Assembly: GCF_947179515.1 (NCBI RefSeq)
Contig: NC_067472.1
Coordinates: forward strand, 168,907,275-168,971,274
Direction: 5' to 3'
Origin: Apodemus sylvaticus
Taxonomy: Eukaryota; Chordata; Mammalia; Rodentia; Muridae
Length of the DNA: 64,000 nucleotides
The translations under genes and the position numbers were made by a program. The first letter of the stretch is position 1. Each line of letters starts with the position of its first letter. Positions 24,368 to 37,900 of the stretch are shown here, piece after piece. The notes under the pieces were generated by a model. That model did not search any database and was not told where the DNA came from. It saw only the letters and a program-made list of their open reading frames with translations.

Positions 24368-25874
24368 CTGGAAGTGGGCGACATGAGGGTCCTGACAGGT
24401 TTGGAAGTCCTTCCCCCACCCCGGACCGGACCCAGGGGCGCCCGCCACTCTCACCGACTTCATGACATGACTCAGCAGCTCCTCCTTGCTCATAGGGTAG
24501 TCCTCTTTGATCACAGCCCCTGAGGAGTCCTCCCTCAGGTGGGGGAGAGGTGGAAGGCCTGGTGTCATAGCCCTGCCTCACGCACAGATCCCAGCTCTCC
24601 TGATCCTCCCCCTCCCCTTGGAGTACCAGCACCCCTTCTTCCCACTCTACTCCCGCCTCCCTGCGAGCCCCCACTTCACCCCTTGTGCCCAAGAAGGCCA
24701 CATCCGAAAGCCACACCCATGCCCTCCACCCCACCCCTTTTGTCTGTCCCAGGGAGGGTCAGCCCAAGCCTCACATGGTATCAGGAGGCTTCAGTGGCGT
24801 GGTCTTCTTTGGGGGTTCCCGTAGGCTCTGGCCCAGTGCCAGAAGTGCAGCATCAGCCAAAGGGACGTGGTTCTGAGAGGGTGGGAGCCTAGAGTTATTG
24901 CAGGCCTGGCCAAGTTCGCCGCCAACACCCAAGCCCCTGCCTGCCCACCTGGACCTCCAGGAAGGCCTGCACGGTGAGGAGCTGCACCAGCCGCCTCTCG
25001 ATGGTGCTCAGGAAGAGGCCTATGTCCCTGTCCCGCATGTAGGTCTTGACCCCGAGGAGATCCTTGATGACACTGCTGTCACACTTAGCGTTGTCGAAGA
25101 GAAGCTGGATATCTGGGATTAGAAAGAAAGGTTTTGTCAGGGACCCCGTGCTTCCCTCACACAGTACATAACCACAGCCTCCTTGCAAAGGCAAGTTTCA
25201 AAGAACAAATGACTCTGCGCAGCCCAGATAGCCAGGCACAATGTCTGGCTAGCCTCGGGTTCGAGAGAGTAAAGAGAGAGGCGACAGGATGCTGCCTTGG
25301 TGGCACACCTTGGCTAGAAACAAACTAATTTCTACCAACCCAATAATGCAGGGCTTACACCCCGCCTGGAACAAACACATGCATCCCAGAAGTCACCGGG
25401 TCACCACCCCTCGCCCCAAGCCCCATGTGGCCAGTTGTATTTAACTGGTTAACAGGCTGTTGTTAATGACAGAACCACCACAGCTGAGTCCCCCCTCTCC
25501 ACACAGGGGAGCCTGTCCCTCCAGCTGCCCTCCTTAGAAGCCTCATGACATCTCTGGATAGTCTTTAAACATACACCTCAATTGATTTCTGAACTTCCTA
25601 AAGGTGTCTCGGCCTCTCTGCTAACAGGAAATGACAGCAAACCACCAGAAATCCCCTAACTGTCCCACTGCAGAAAGAGGGACAACTCTATAATAGCCAT
25701 TATGCTAGGTGAACTATACCCCTCTAGGTTCTTCTGTTGGAAGTCTAAACCTCCCCAGTGTCTCAGGATGTGATTTATTAAGAGACAAGGCCCCTTGGAG
25801 TATGGTAACTCCTAACACAAGAGGATACACGATGTGATTCAGACACATCTAACCTTACAAATCAGATGGGAATG

Positions 25875-25906
<32 letters not shown>

Positions 25907-28395
25907 AACACACACATATGTACACCTACATGTAAAAGTAAGGAAAAAAGGAATGGACATTCCCACAGTGTAGACATTCAGTGTGGTACGCTGTAAGACA
26001 GGGAAATGAAACCAGCCAGAGGCAAAGAGGCAGGCGGGAGCACACACCTCCTCACGGCACACACACCCTCACAGCCCTCTGACAACGACCAGCACTTCCG
26101 GCCTCTAGCCTGGGGGTAAGAAATGGCCATTCTTGATGCTATGCAGTTCTCAGTTCTGATGGGACAGCCCACAAGATGAGGCTCAAGCCGGTAATGGGAT
26201 ATCCAGGGACCACGGTTAAGGCAGCACTAAACATCCTCCAGGGTATCGCTGCCGTATTACGATGAAATGAAAAACAAATAAAAATAGCCCGGGGCTGGAG
26301 AGATGGCTCAGCGGTTAAGGGCACTGACTGCTCTTCCAGAGGTCCTAGGTTCAATTCCCAGCGTCCACACGGCGGCTCACAACCATCTCTAATGGGATCT
26401 GATGCCCTCTTCTGGTGTGTCTGAAGAGAGCAATGGTTTACTCACACACATAAAAAAAAAATCAATCAATTAATTAATTAAATAAAAATAGCACAGGTTA
26501 GGTGTGAAAATAAAAGGCCAACAATAAAATGTCAGAGTTTCTGGCGAGACAACACAGTCACAGACACATCCATGCACTGGAGAGAAGGGCTACCTGCTGA
26601 GCTCTGCTCTGAGCCCCAGCAGGCCTCCTGGCACCCCACACAGTTTTGTTCCTCTCCATCTTTCCCCTCCACAGCTGCCCTGTCTGAGCGCTCACTGCCC
26701 CTATAGATAGACACACAGCCGTTTCCAGAGACTGTAGAGAAAGAGGAAGGCTCACATCCAAGTCAGGAGCACGGGGACACACACGCCATGTAGCCAGTGT
26801 CCAGAAACTCACTCAGCCGCAGTGATACTAAGAAAGGGAGACAGAACCAGATAACAGCACCAGTCCCCTACACATGTGACTTCGTCTGAGACAGACCCAG
26901 ACTCACATGGAAGCTGTATTGGCTGGTGTGTGTCAACCTGACACAAGCTAGACTCCTGGGAAAGGAAGGAGCCTCAGTTGAGGACATGCCTCCATGAGAT
27001 GCAGCTGTAAGGTATATTCTCAATTAGAGGGAGGGCCCCGCTCTGTGGGTGGAGTCATCCCTAGGCCAATGGTCCTGGGTTCTATAAGAGAGCAGGCCGA
27101 GCAGGCCATAGGGAGCAAGCCAGGAAGCAGCGTCCCTCCATGACTCTGCAGCAGCCCCTGCCTCCAGGGTCCTGCCCTGTGTGTTTCTGCCCTGGCTTCC
27201 TTCTGTGATGAACAACAATGTGGAGGTAGAAGATGAATAAACTCTTTCCTCCCCAACTTGCTTTTTGTCATGGTATTCCGTCACAGCAATATAAACCCTA
27301 AGACAGAAGCCAAAGTTCTAGTAAAAATCAGGAGAATGCCAGGCGGTGGTGGCGCACACCTGTAATCCCTCCCTCTGGGAGGCAGAGGCAGGCAGATTTC
27401 TGAGTTCGAGGCCATCTTGGTCTACAGAGTGAGCTCCAGGACAGCCAGGGCTACAAGAGAAACCCTGTGTTGAAAAAAAAAATACCAGGAGAATACCTTT
27501 GCAACCTCAAATAGGTAAAGACTTCTGATACCACAAAGCCAGTAATTGTACTGACAATTTTGGAGTTTTGGTTTCTTTAAAAAACAAAACATAGAAATAT
27601 TATAAAAAGGTTTTCATTTTAATCCCAAGTGTGGGGTGTGGGGCCGCTTCAGACTGTCCACAGCAGCTGACTGTGCCACTGTGGTTCTGGCAGCTGCAGA
27701 GAGTTTCTGTGACTGTGTGACATCTGGGATGCTGGAGTCTTTCAGAGGGTCTATAAATGCTAGGCCTGAGAGAAGGGCTGGGCCGGGGTGTGTTGTTGGG
27801 TTCTTGGCTGTTGGTGGTTGCTTTTGATGGAGGTTTGTTGAATAGTCACGCACAGGAGAAGATTAGATATCCTGACGGCCAAGATCAAGCCTGCCCCAAG
27901 GAGCTCAACACGCCTCATCAGCAGGAAGCAGTCTAACAAGAACGGTGCCCCCTTTCTGGCCCCCGACTTTACTCGGGGATCTCTTTCCTTCCCTCTCCTT
28001 TTTTCCCACCTACCTAGTGTTGGGGTTGGAAGGGTGGAAGAAGGAAGGACCACAAAGCAGCAGAGACAGCCAGGACGAATCACAGGAGGGAGCTGAGAGC
28101 GCTGGACCAAGGGTTAGGTAAATGTCAGTGCAGGCAACAAAGTGGGGGAGTTTGCAACCACACAAAAAGTATTTCCAGAATCAAAAACAATCCCTACACT
28201 TCAGAACAAGAAAAACAATCTAATTCAATACTAAAACATGGCGGCTAAAGAGACAGCAGTTAAGAGCACTTGTTGTTCTTGCAGAGGACCCAGGTTCAAT
28301 TCCCAGCACCAACATGATGGTTCCCAACCATCTGTAACTCCAGTCCCCCGGGATCCAGTGCCCTCTTTTGATCTTCAAGCATCAAACATTCTTGT

Positions 28396-28426
<31 letters not shown>

Positions 28427-31279
28427 AGGCAGACCATTCTTACATAAAACATATAAATCTAACTTTTAAAGTGTTCAACTATTTAAGTAAATAAATATGT
28501 GCTGGCATGCAGCTCAGTGGGTAGAGGTTCTTGCTGTCAAGCCTGACTACTTGAATTTGACCCCAAGAGCCCGTGGGGGGCGGGGGGGAGGAGAGAACCA
28601 ACTACTGCAAGTTGCCCTCTGACCTCCACATGCGTGCCATGGCACACTCGTGTGTACACACACACAGCACAGAGCCAAACAGGAATGTCACAGAGATAAC
28701 AGTGGGCGACTGTTATCTCTGAATAATAATAATAGTGAATGCACGCTGACGGTGGGGAAGCACACTGAGTGAATGCTGTAGTGTAACAGACTGTGATGGG
28801 GGACACCGGGCCGGGGGCGTCTACACCTGCTGCACACGCGTGCGCGTGGAGGCGTAAAAGGAGAAACTGACATCGTGACCCCCGGCTTTAACCCCCGCAC
28901 TTGGAAGCAGAGGCAGGCCGATCTCTGTGAGTTTGAAGCCAGCCTGGTCTACAGAGTGAGTTCCAGGACAGCCAGGGCTACATAGTTAAGACTGTCTCAA
29001 AAAAAGAAAAACAAACAAACAAAAACCTAAAACAAAGAGAAAGAAAGAATAAAGAAAGGGAGTGAGAAAGAGAGAAAGAGAAAGAAACAAAGAGGGAGAG
29101 AGAAAGAAAAAAACAAAGAAAGGAAGGAAGAAAGAAGAGACAAAATTGAAAGTGAGGAACTGGGGGCTGGAGAGATGGCTCAGGGGGGATTAAGAGCACC
29201 GGCTGCTCTTCCAGAGTCAATTCCCAGCAACCACATGGTGGCTCACAACCATCTATAATCGGATCTGCTGCCCTCTTCTGGCATGCAGGTGTACATGCAA
29301 ATAGAGCACTCTGAAAACAAATCTTTTTAAAGAAAATGCAGAATTGCTCTGGAGAACTGACTAGCATTTTTCTAGTGAATATGAAAGTTCCATAGCCTAT
29401 GACTCAGCAGTCACACGCCGGCCATTCATGAACAGACAGACGGATGGAAGAATGGATGGATGGGCAGGTGCACCCCAGATGGGCTGACGAAAGATAGGGG
29501 ACAGACAGAGAAACGAAGGCAGACCTGGCCGTGGTCAGGTCCTCTTAGCAGCCAGCTCCCTGCCAGCTCCCTGCATCCTTCCCAGTGAAGAGCGTCGGGC
29601 TGGGAGAGGGAACCTCGGGGTCCTTACCAGTCTTGAGCTTTTCCAGCTGAGTTCGGAGAACCTGGAAGCGAGCCTCCAGCTGCTCCGACTCCGTGCACAC
29701 CTTGTCCACGTCCTGCTGCAGCACGCTGCACTGCTGCTCTCGCTCGGCGCGCTGTTTATCCTGACTGGCATGCTCACTGACTAAGGCTTCCTGCATCTGC
29801 AGCGACAGGGGCTGGAACTGGGTCCGCTCTAGGCCTGGGGAGAGGGTATGGGAGTCTGGGAGGTAGGGCGGCCGGCGTAAGGAGGGTGGGCCTTGCTCAC
29901 CTCTTTAATCTCCTCCTGCAGATGGTGTAGCTCGGAGTTCTGCTCATTGATGAAGTTAAACTCAGCAAAGTTGCGTTCCTCCACTGGGGGGGTGCGGGGG
30001 GTCCAGAGGGATGGAGTTAGAAACAGAAGAATCACTAAGGGCTGAAAGACGACAGAAACAAAGGTAGAAAAACAGAGACAGATGAAACAGGAACAGCCAC
30101 AGAGGGACACCAACACACGAGAGGCAGGGTCGGGAAAAGACTTGGGATGGTCCCAGGAAACAGACAAGAGAGGGCGGAGGGACAGACGTGCGGAGAGGAA
30201 GATGGAGATACACATACACGGAAAGAAACAGAGATGCAGATGCAAGGGAGGGACCCCCAAGCAACAGAATGACAACTAGAGACATGTTAGGGTCCCCAGG
30301 GCAAGGCAAGGGCTGTGCTGCAGGTGCTGCTGGGTAGCCCCGCCTCCCCACCCACCCTGCCCACTCACACTCCAGGTATTTCTCCACCAAAAGGTCAGGG
30401 TCGCTCTCCCCCGTCAGCTGGGCCAGTTTGTTCAGTGTGTCCTCATAACGCAGCACTAGCTTCTCTTGGGAGGTCTTTCCGAGTCCTTCTGACATTTCCC
30501 AGGCTACAGGTAAGACGGGGAAGTTGAGAGCTTGCTTCCTGGACAACGCTCCCCTGCCCACCCCACCACCACCCTGCCCACCGCCCACCGCCCTCCCCAA
30601 CTGGCTCTGCCACTCACCAGCTCCACTATCCTTTGCCCCACCTTCTCCTAATGGGTTCCACCCTCTCTGAGGGCGAGGGATTCTAGCTGTGGTGACCCTG
30701 GGGTTGGGCTGCTAGGTACAAGCACTGGCCTCACCTCGCTGTTCCTCCTTTTGCGTCACACCAGGATCCGGCTGTCGGTCGTGGTTCTTGAGCTTAAGGA
30801 ATCGGTGCAGCTGCTCCAGATGCGATATCTGTCGCAGCAAGATCTGTGCCTCTGTATCGCTCTGAGCCAGCTCCTTCTCTGCGCGCTCCTGCAGCATGCC
30901 CATCTTGGTCTTGGCCTCTTCCCTGGGGCAGGAGGGGCATGTCAGTCAAAAGAGACGGGTGATTGAGCTGGGGCTAGCATGGGCCTACGGAAGGGGTAGG
31001 ACGGTGCCAGCTGACTTCACAAAGATGCTTGCAAAAAGCAGAGAAAGTTCTAAGCTGGAAGAGCTGGGTCAGCATCAGGCCTAGATATGACAAGACTGGT
31101 GGATCCACGGTAAGCAGAGGCCAGGAATTATGTGATCATTTATTCAGAGGGCCAAAAGAGGTGGTCAGGCCCTGCCAGAGGCAGAAGGGGCAGCATGGGT
31201 GACACAGAAGCTTGGATGGTCTATAGCTAGAAATGAATAAGATGGGAGCAGTTGGGTCTTTTCCAAACTGCAGCGCGCG

Positions 31280-31327
<48 letters not shown>

Positions 31328-33409
31328 ATTACAGCAGGAAGGATGCCCTGCCCTGCTTGGCTGGGAATAAGAGCCTGAAGCTTTGATGCGTCATGGCAAT
31401 GAGCCCCTGCCCTAGGCTACTCTAATTCTGACCTCATCTCTGCCCGCCTTGGGGGTTCCTCCCAGAGTCACCCCTGAGGGCTAGTCATTCTCTAACATAC
31501 ATGGCCTCCCCTGACAATAGCAAGCCCAATCCCAAGAACCTGTTGGTTGGTCAAGCCATTGTTTCTTGGTCAAGAACAGAAACCATCCTGACCCCATGCC
31601 CCACCTGATGGTCCACCACAAGTGGCTCAATGAACTGACCACTATGCCATCCGGCAGAGAAGTACTAGCCAATCGGATTCCCTTCCTCGAGGTTAGACCT
31701 GAGAGCAAGGTGAGAACAAGGCACCAGGGGCAGAAGCACATCCAGCCCAGAGGTCAAAAGCCAGCCAAGGTGTGGAGAAGCTAGACCTGGGTGGCAGGGG
31801 GAGGGGCAGAGGCTGACAAAGGTAAGAGACCAGACTTTGGCCAAGGAGATAGCTTAGCGGAGAAAGGAGCGCGCCACCAAACATGACAACCTAAGTCAGA
31901 TCCCACGGGGTGGCAGGGCAATGCTGACCTCTGCAGATTATCCTGACCTCCATGAGCACGGCATGAGCATGCATGCATGCATGTATACAGACACATACGC
32001 ACACAATAAATAAATGTAAAAAAAGACCAAAAACAGAGAGAAATCACAGACCAACCAGCAGAAAGAGTAAAGAACTAATGTATGTGCTCTGGACAAGAAT
32101 GGACAGACGGATGCTTCTTGATCCATCTTCCTGGAGCATTCGGGATACCAGAGACAAAGAGGAAATGCAACTATGTCCGCTGGGCCCTTGGAGAAGGAGA
32201 GAGCTGCTGCTCAAGGGTCTGAGTAGAGCAGTGGCTGGCCACTGAGGTGACTGTCCCTGGGCTGTACACGTCTGTTGTCTGCCATGGGGTCTCACGCAGC
32301 CCAAGCTGGCCTCACACTGGATTTGTAACTAAGGCTGGCCTCGAACCTCTCCCTCCCTCCTTAGAACTGGAATGGCAAGCAAGTACCATCACACCCGGCT
32401 GGCTGAACACTTTTAAATGTTGATGATTATGAGCATTAGAAAAACAAAGGGGGGGGAGGGAGGGAGAGAGAGAGTGAGGGAGGGAGGGAGGGAGAGGAGA
32501 GGGAGGGAGGCTTTAAGGTGGATGCTCCAGGATCAAAGGTCCTGAGAGAGGAAGCAGGAACTGAGTCCAGGGAAGAAAAGAAGCAGAAGGGCCAGGAGCC
32601 AAAGAGCCTAGACAGACGGAAGCCAGCTCCTGAGCAGCTTCGCCTACCAATCCCATCTGGCAGGAAGGCTGTGTGTCTGCTCCCGCGGCCACCACTACAG
32701 AGTAACCTAGCTGTTCTCCACTGCCACGTGCCTCCTGGGTTCCCAGCCCCTGGGACCAGCCCTGAGTAGGTCTTCAGGCCTGAAGCTGCCACAGATGGAA
32801 TTCCTCACTCACACCCCCCCAAGGAACAGGGTGCAACAGAAGAGTTGGGGATATCTCTTAGGCTCCACCCTTCTTTATGAGTGTACAGGCTTCCTGGCCC
32901 CACCCCCACTGCCTCTGCTCCCCAAGTGCCCCCAGGGTGGGGAGCTTACCTGGCAGTGTAAGCAGAGGTAGAGGATGTGCTGAGGGCTCCGACCATCTCC
33001 TGCAGTAGGTGGATCTCCTACAGGGACACAATGAGCTGGCTTCCTCCAGCCGCCAACCAAGAAGGGGCCGTCCCACTCCTACCACTGAAGACCCTCCTAA
33101 GAGCCCCTGTCCAGGAAAGGAATTTTTATTTCTGTTTGTGTTGCTGGTTATTGCTTTTGAGATAAACTCTCACTGTGTATCTCTGGTTATCCTGAATCTA
33201 TGTAGACCAGACCGACCTTGACTATGAAACAGGGTTTAGCTGGGCAGTGGTGGCGCATGCCTTTAGTCCCAGCACTTGGGAGGCAGAGGCAGGCGGATTT
33301 CTAAGTTCGAGGCCAGCCTGGTCTACAGAGTGAGTTCCAGGACAGCCAGGACTACACAGAGAAACCCTGTCTCGAAAAACAAACAAACAAACAAACAAAA
33401 AACAAAAAA

Positions 33410-33461
<52 letters not shown>

Positions 33462-34904
33462 AGGAAAAAGAAACGGCATTTTAATGGGGTCACAAATGGG
33501 GAAAATCAGGAGGACACGTGGGAGAGTTAACTCGGGAACCGTTAACCCAGGAACAAAGCACCAGGCCAACTGGGCCCCAGGTTTAGAAACCTGCTTAAGT
33601 GGCATCCTGGGATTTGGTGCGGTGTATCCACCAAAATACTTGGGATGGGAGCTTGGTCCCTGGACAGCTTTTAGAAGGCAGTGCCCACTACCTTTGGGCT
33701 CCGCCCTTCTTTACAGTCTCCAGGCTTCCTGGCCCCACCCCCACTGCCTCTGCTCTGTAAGGTTGCCAAAGACACTGGATCTCAAAAGACTGAGGTCCAG
33801 GCCCAGCCCTCTGCTTCTCCCTTGATTTGACATCTCCTTCGTGCCTGTGTCCACCCTTTGTACTATGTGCCACGGTGTGCTGGACCAAGAAGGCCCTAGG
33901 CAAAGCAGTCCTGGACAGTTGGATTCTTCACCTGCAACACTGTGCACTACATGACTCTCCTTTGTCTATAACATTCCCTGCCTCAGATACTTTGTTTTAT
34001 TAACAGAGTAACATACAGTGACAGAAGACAGAATGCTAGCTCTTTAAAGGGCTCTGAAGGTGCTCAGATCTCAGGGGATGCGAATGGCTTGTGGGGCCTG
34101 ATGGCAGAGTTCAGACTGAAGCTGGTGTCTGCGCATGGGAGTGGGATGAGGGGAGGTGTGCTCTTCCTTCTCTCTCCTGACTGAGGTGAGCCTGGGCCCA
34201 GAGCGAGGAAGGACTGACTGGGCGGAGCTCCGAGCCCCCACCTTCTTCAGCTTGCGGTCCATATTCAGGTAGCGGCCCCTTTCGATGCGCAGCAACTCCA
34301 GCTCCTCCCGCAGGGCCGCGTTCCTCACCAGATGGATGTCAAAGTGACAGGTGACCTGGGGTGGGTGTCAGAGCATTCATGAGGCCTGGTATATGACAGA
34401 GGTGGGGACTACCCTGTTCCCTCCAGGGGAACCTGAAACAGATCCGCCTAAGGGGACCCTCAAGCCCACAGTGCCTGTCCTCCCAACACCCTCCTAGGCA
34501 AGCCTAGGGTCTGTCCTGGAGAGCTGGGGGCCACACACCCTGTCCAGCTGGTCTTCTAGGATCCTGATCCTTCTCTGGATTTTCATCTTCTGATCCCTGA
34601 TGGCATCGGGAGCTGAGGCTTCCTTACTCTGTGTGAGGATCTGGGTCTCCCAGTCCTGGATCTGGAGGGAACGCAGCAGCCATCACATGCCTGGGAGAGA
34701 TGCATCAAGGACATCTGCTGTCCCGGCAGCCCCAGCATCCCTCCTCCTCTGCAGTGCCCAACTCAGCCAAATGCCCCTGCAGCCACTGGACCTCAGTCTG
34801 GGCAACCACAGGACTGTGGCCCATGATTAGCCAGCTCTTCTCCTCTCCTGGTGGCCTATTTTGTTTGTTTGACTGGTTAGTTTGTTGGTTTGGTTTGGCG
34901 GGTT

Positions 34905-34935
<31 letters not shown>

Positions 34936-37900
34936 AGACAGGGTCTTGCCGTACATTCCTGACTGTCCTGGAACTTGCTATGAAGTCCAGGCTGGCCTTG
35001 AACTCAGAGATTTGCCTGTCTCTGCCCCTCCTGGTGTTTTTGAATATGCACATGAGATGGAAGGGTTGGGTTGCTGCTATCATGGTTCCCAGGGAGAGGA
35101 GGATGCTGGGAGACTAAGGCCAGCAGTTAAAAGGGATGTGAGATGCTAAGGTTGCCTAGAGGCCCCGCCAGCTTCCCACAGGACCTGGTTTCTGAGTTCT
35201 TGTTGTGTCTGAACTTATTCAGCAGAGTGTAGACTGAATCAACCATGTGACTGCTTCCCATGTGACTGATATAGGCTAGTAGTACCCCAGAAACTCCTGT
35301 CAAACACCCAGACGCCCAGTACCTCAGAATGTGACCTAGAGACAGATTGCCAACAGAGTGAGCTCCAGGACAGCCAGAACTACATAGTAAGATCCTGTTT
35401 TAAAAAATAAATCCCAACCAAGCCAACAGAAATGGTCAGCAAAACACCAGGATGGGGGATAGGCTCCTGCTGAGCGCTGGGGAAATGACCCAGCCTGTAC
35501 CTTGATGGTGGCCAGTGGTCTCTGGAGTTGAGAATCAATCTCAAGTCTACTGCTCCGTGAGGAAACCTTGCTCCAGCAGCTGTGGCCAAAATAAACAGGC
35601 ACCAAGATGCCAACTCCAGACTTGTCCATGGATATATATATATACAAACTCCATGGATATATCCTGTGAGGGCACAGGGACCTAGGTAGTGGCCTGCCAC
35701 ATGCTCCTGGTGGCTTGAAGGATTACCACAAGGTGGCAGTATTTGCCTTTCGGCAAGGTGACATTCTCCTGAACCAGTTTTCAGCAGCAGCTATGATAAA
35801 AATCAAATGAAATCAAGGCCCGAACTGGGGAATGCTGAGTGAGATGTACAGGGGGGCTCCCCTCGCCATTCTAAAAACTTCGTGTGAATCCACAATCACC
35901 CAGTGTGGATTTCAATCACAACACCAGGGTGGTGGCGGCAGCAGCACACACCTTTGACCCCAGCACTCAGGAGGCAGAAGCAGGAGGATCTCTGAGTTCG
36001 AGGCCAGCTTGGTCTACAGCATGAGTTCCGGGACAGCTGAGGCTATGCAGAGAACCCCCATCTCAACAGGGGGGCAAGAAGAGTAAGAATAAAATATAGA
36101 GCTGGAGAAATGCCTCGGCGGTTAAGAGCACTTACCGCTCTTGCAGAGGACCCTGTTCAGTTCCCAGCACTGACCTGACATCACACACCACTACCCATAA
36201 CTCCAACTCTAGAGGGATCCGACGCCCTCTTCTGTCCTCCATAGGTACCTCCGTGCACACACTTCACACAGACACACATAAATAATAAATAAAAAGAACA
36301 TTTAAAAAGAATTTAACGTGAACATTTTTTAAATCTGTGCATATTATTTTCACAAATGGCTCACAGGATAAGAACTTGAACTCGGCAGGCTGCTCGAACT
36401 GTGCTGGTTAAGGTACAGCTGTCAGTCATGCAGCACTGGGGTCAGCTGGGTCAACTCAAAACCCACAGGTCTGCAGGAACTCTAAATCAGTGCGACGCCG
36501 CTGCTGCTGTGGGAACTGACTGTTCTCCTCAGTTCTCTATCATTGTCCCCCTGCCTTGGGTGCCTGGAGAGGCCCTAGATAGCAATGGTGGGGCGCCAGC
36601 TTCTGACCAACCCCCCTCCACAAGGAGCCCAGAGACGGAAAGACAGGATCCTGCCACTTCCTTCAAGGGCACATCCACAGCAACCTCTGGACTTCCCACG
36701 GAAGTCTCCTCTCTTAAGCCTCTGGAAATTGTCCTTTGGGTGCTCTATCCATATTTCAAGTGTTGGAAATTTTACTTAGATTTATTTATTGTATGTAGGA
36801 GTACACTGTAGCTGTCTTCAGACACACTGGAAGAGGGCATCAGATCCCATTACAGATGGTTGTGAGCAGTTAGTGTTCTTAATGTTGAACCATGTCTCCA
36901 GGCTCAAGAGTTGGAAATTTTTAAAGCCTGAAACTTTTAAAGTTTGAAATATGTTATATACTGGGATGTTGCTATTATTGATATGACATGTTGGGGGAAA
37001 CAGGAAAGAAGAGGTTATGGTTTAACAAGTGATATGTGTGTGTGTCAAACTGACAAGGGGTCAGTTGCGTATCAGTATCATGTTGATTTCATAGTTCTTG
37101 GGCCTCTAGGACTTCTTCCTCTAGGAAGTCCAGAGGTTGCTGTGGATGTGCCCTTGAAGGAAGTGGCAGGATCCTGTCTTTCCGTCTCTGGCTCTGCATC
37201 TGGGCTCCTTGTGGAGGGGGGTTGGTCAGAAGCTGGCGCCCCACCATTGCTATCTAGGGCCTCTCCAGGCACCCAAGGCAGGGGGACAATGATAGAGAAC
37301 TGAGGAGAACAGTCAGTTCCCACAGCAGAATCTCCCAAAGCTGCAACCCAAACATCAGCCCAGTGTGCAATCTCTTGAGCCTCATCAAATAACTGCTGGC
37401 AAATATCTTAGTTAGAACTTTTATTACTGTGATAAAACACCATGAGCAAAGGGGCACCTTGGAGAAGAAGGGTTTATTTTAGCTTACGTATCCTGAACAC
37501 AGTCCATTGAGAAAGGGCGTTAGGGAGGAATGTGTTTACTGGCGTTGTCATGGTATCCTCAGCCTGATTTCTAATACCTGCCAAAGGGTGGTACCACCCA
37601 GAATAGGCTGGGCCTTCCCTCATCAACCATCAATCAAGAAATGCACTGTAGACTTGCCCATGGGCCAGTCTTATGGGGTATTTTCTCTATTAGGATTTTG
37701 TTTTCCCAAATATGTCTCTAGCTGTGACAAGTTGCCATAAAACTAGGCAGCACAACTGACCCCTTTCAACTTGAGCTCCCTCTGGACCACAGCGTCTGTG
37801 TGTGGACTCTGAGGAAATACTCCCAGATTTCACCTCATAGATGCTGGCCTCTTAATCATAGCCGAGTCTTCAGCCCCAGCCAACCAAAATCAACTGTCCC

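Larger units (their letters stand above)
25113..29627. other. Odad1: Odad1 intron 10 with repeat content
   Basis: 4.5-kb intron carrying a (CA)n at 25878-25915, B2 (26290), an MT-type LTR (26917), B1 (27337), B2/B3-type SINEs (28239, 28499), a B1 fragment with GA tract (28885-29150) and B2 (29162). No extra exon supported. Confidence 0.8.

Noticed and set aside
36401..37338. Open frames containing the same 50-60 residue segment on opposite strands
   Set aside because: Explained by the inverted repeat; no domain recognised and no sign of selection visible. Kept as a repeat finding only.
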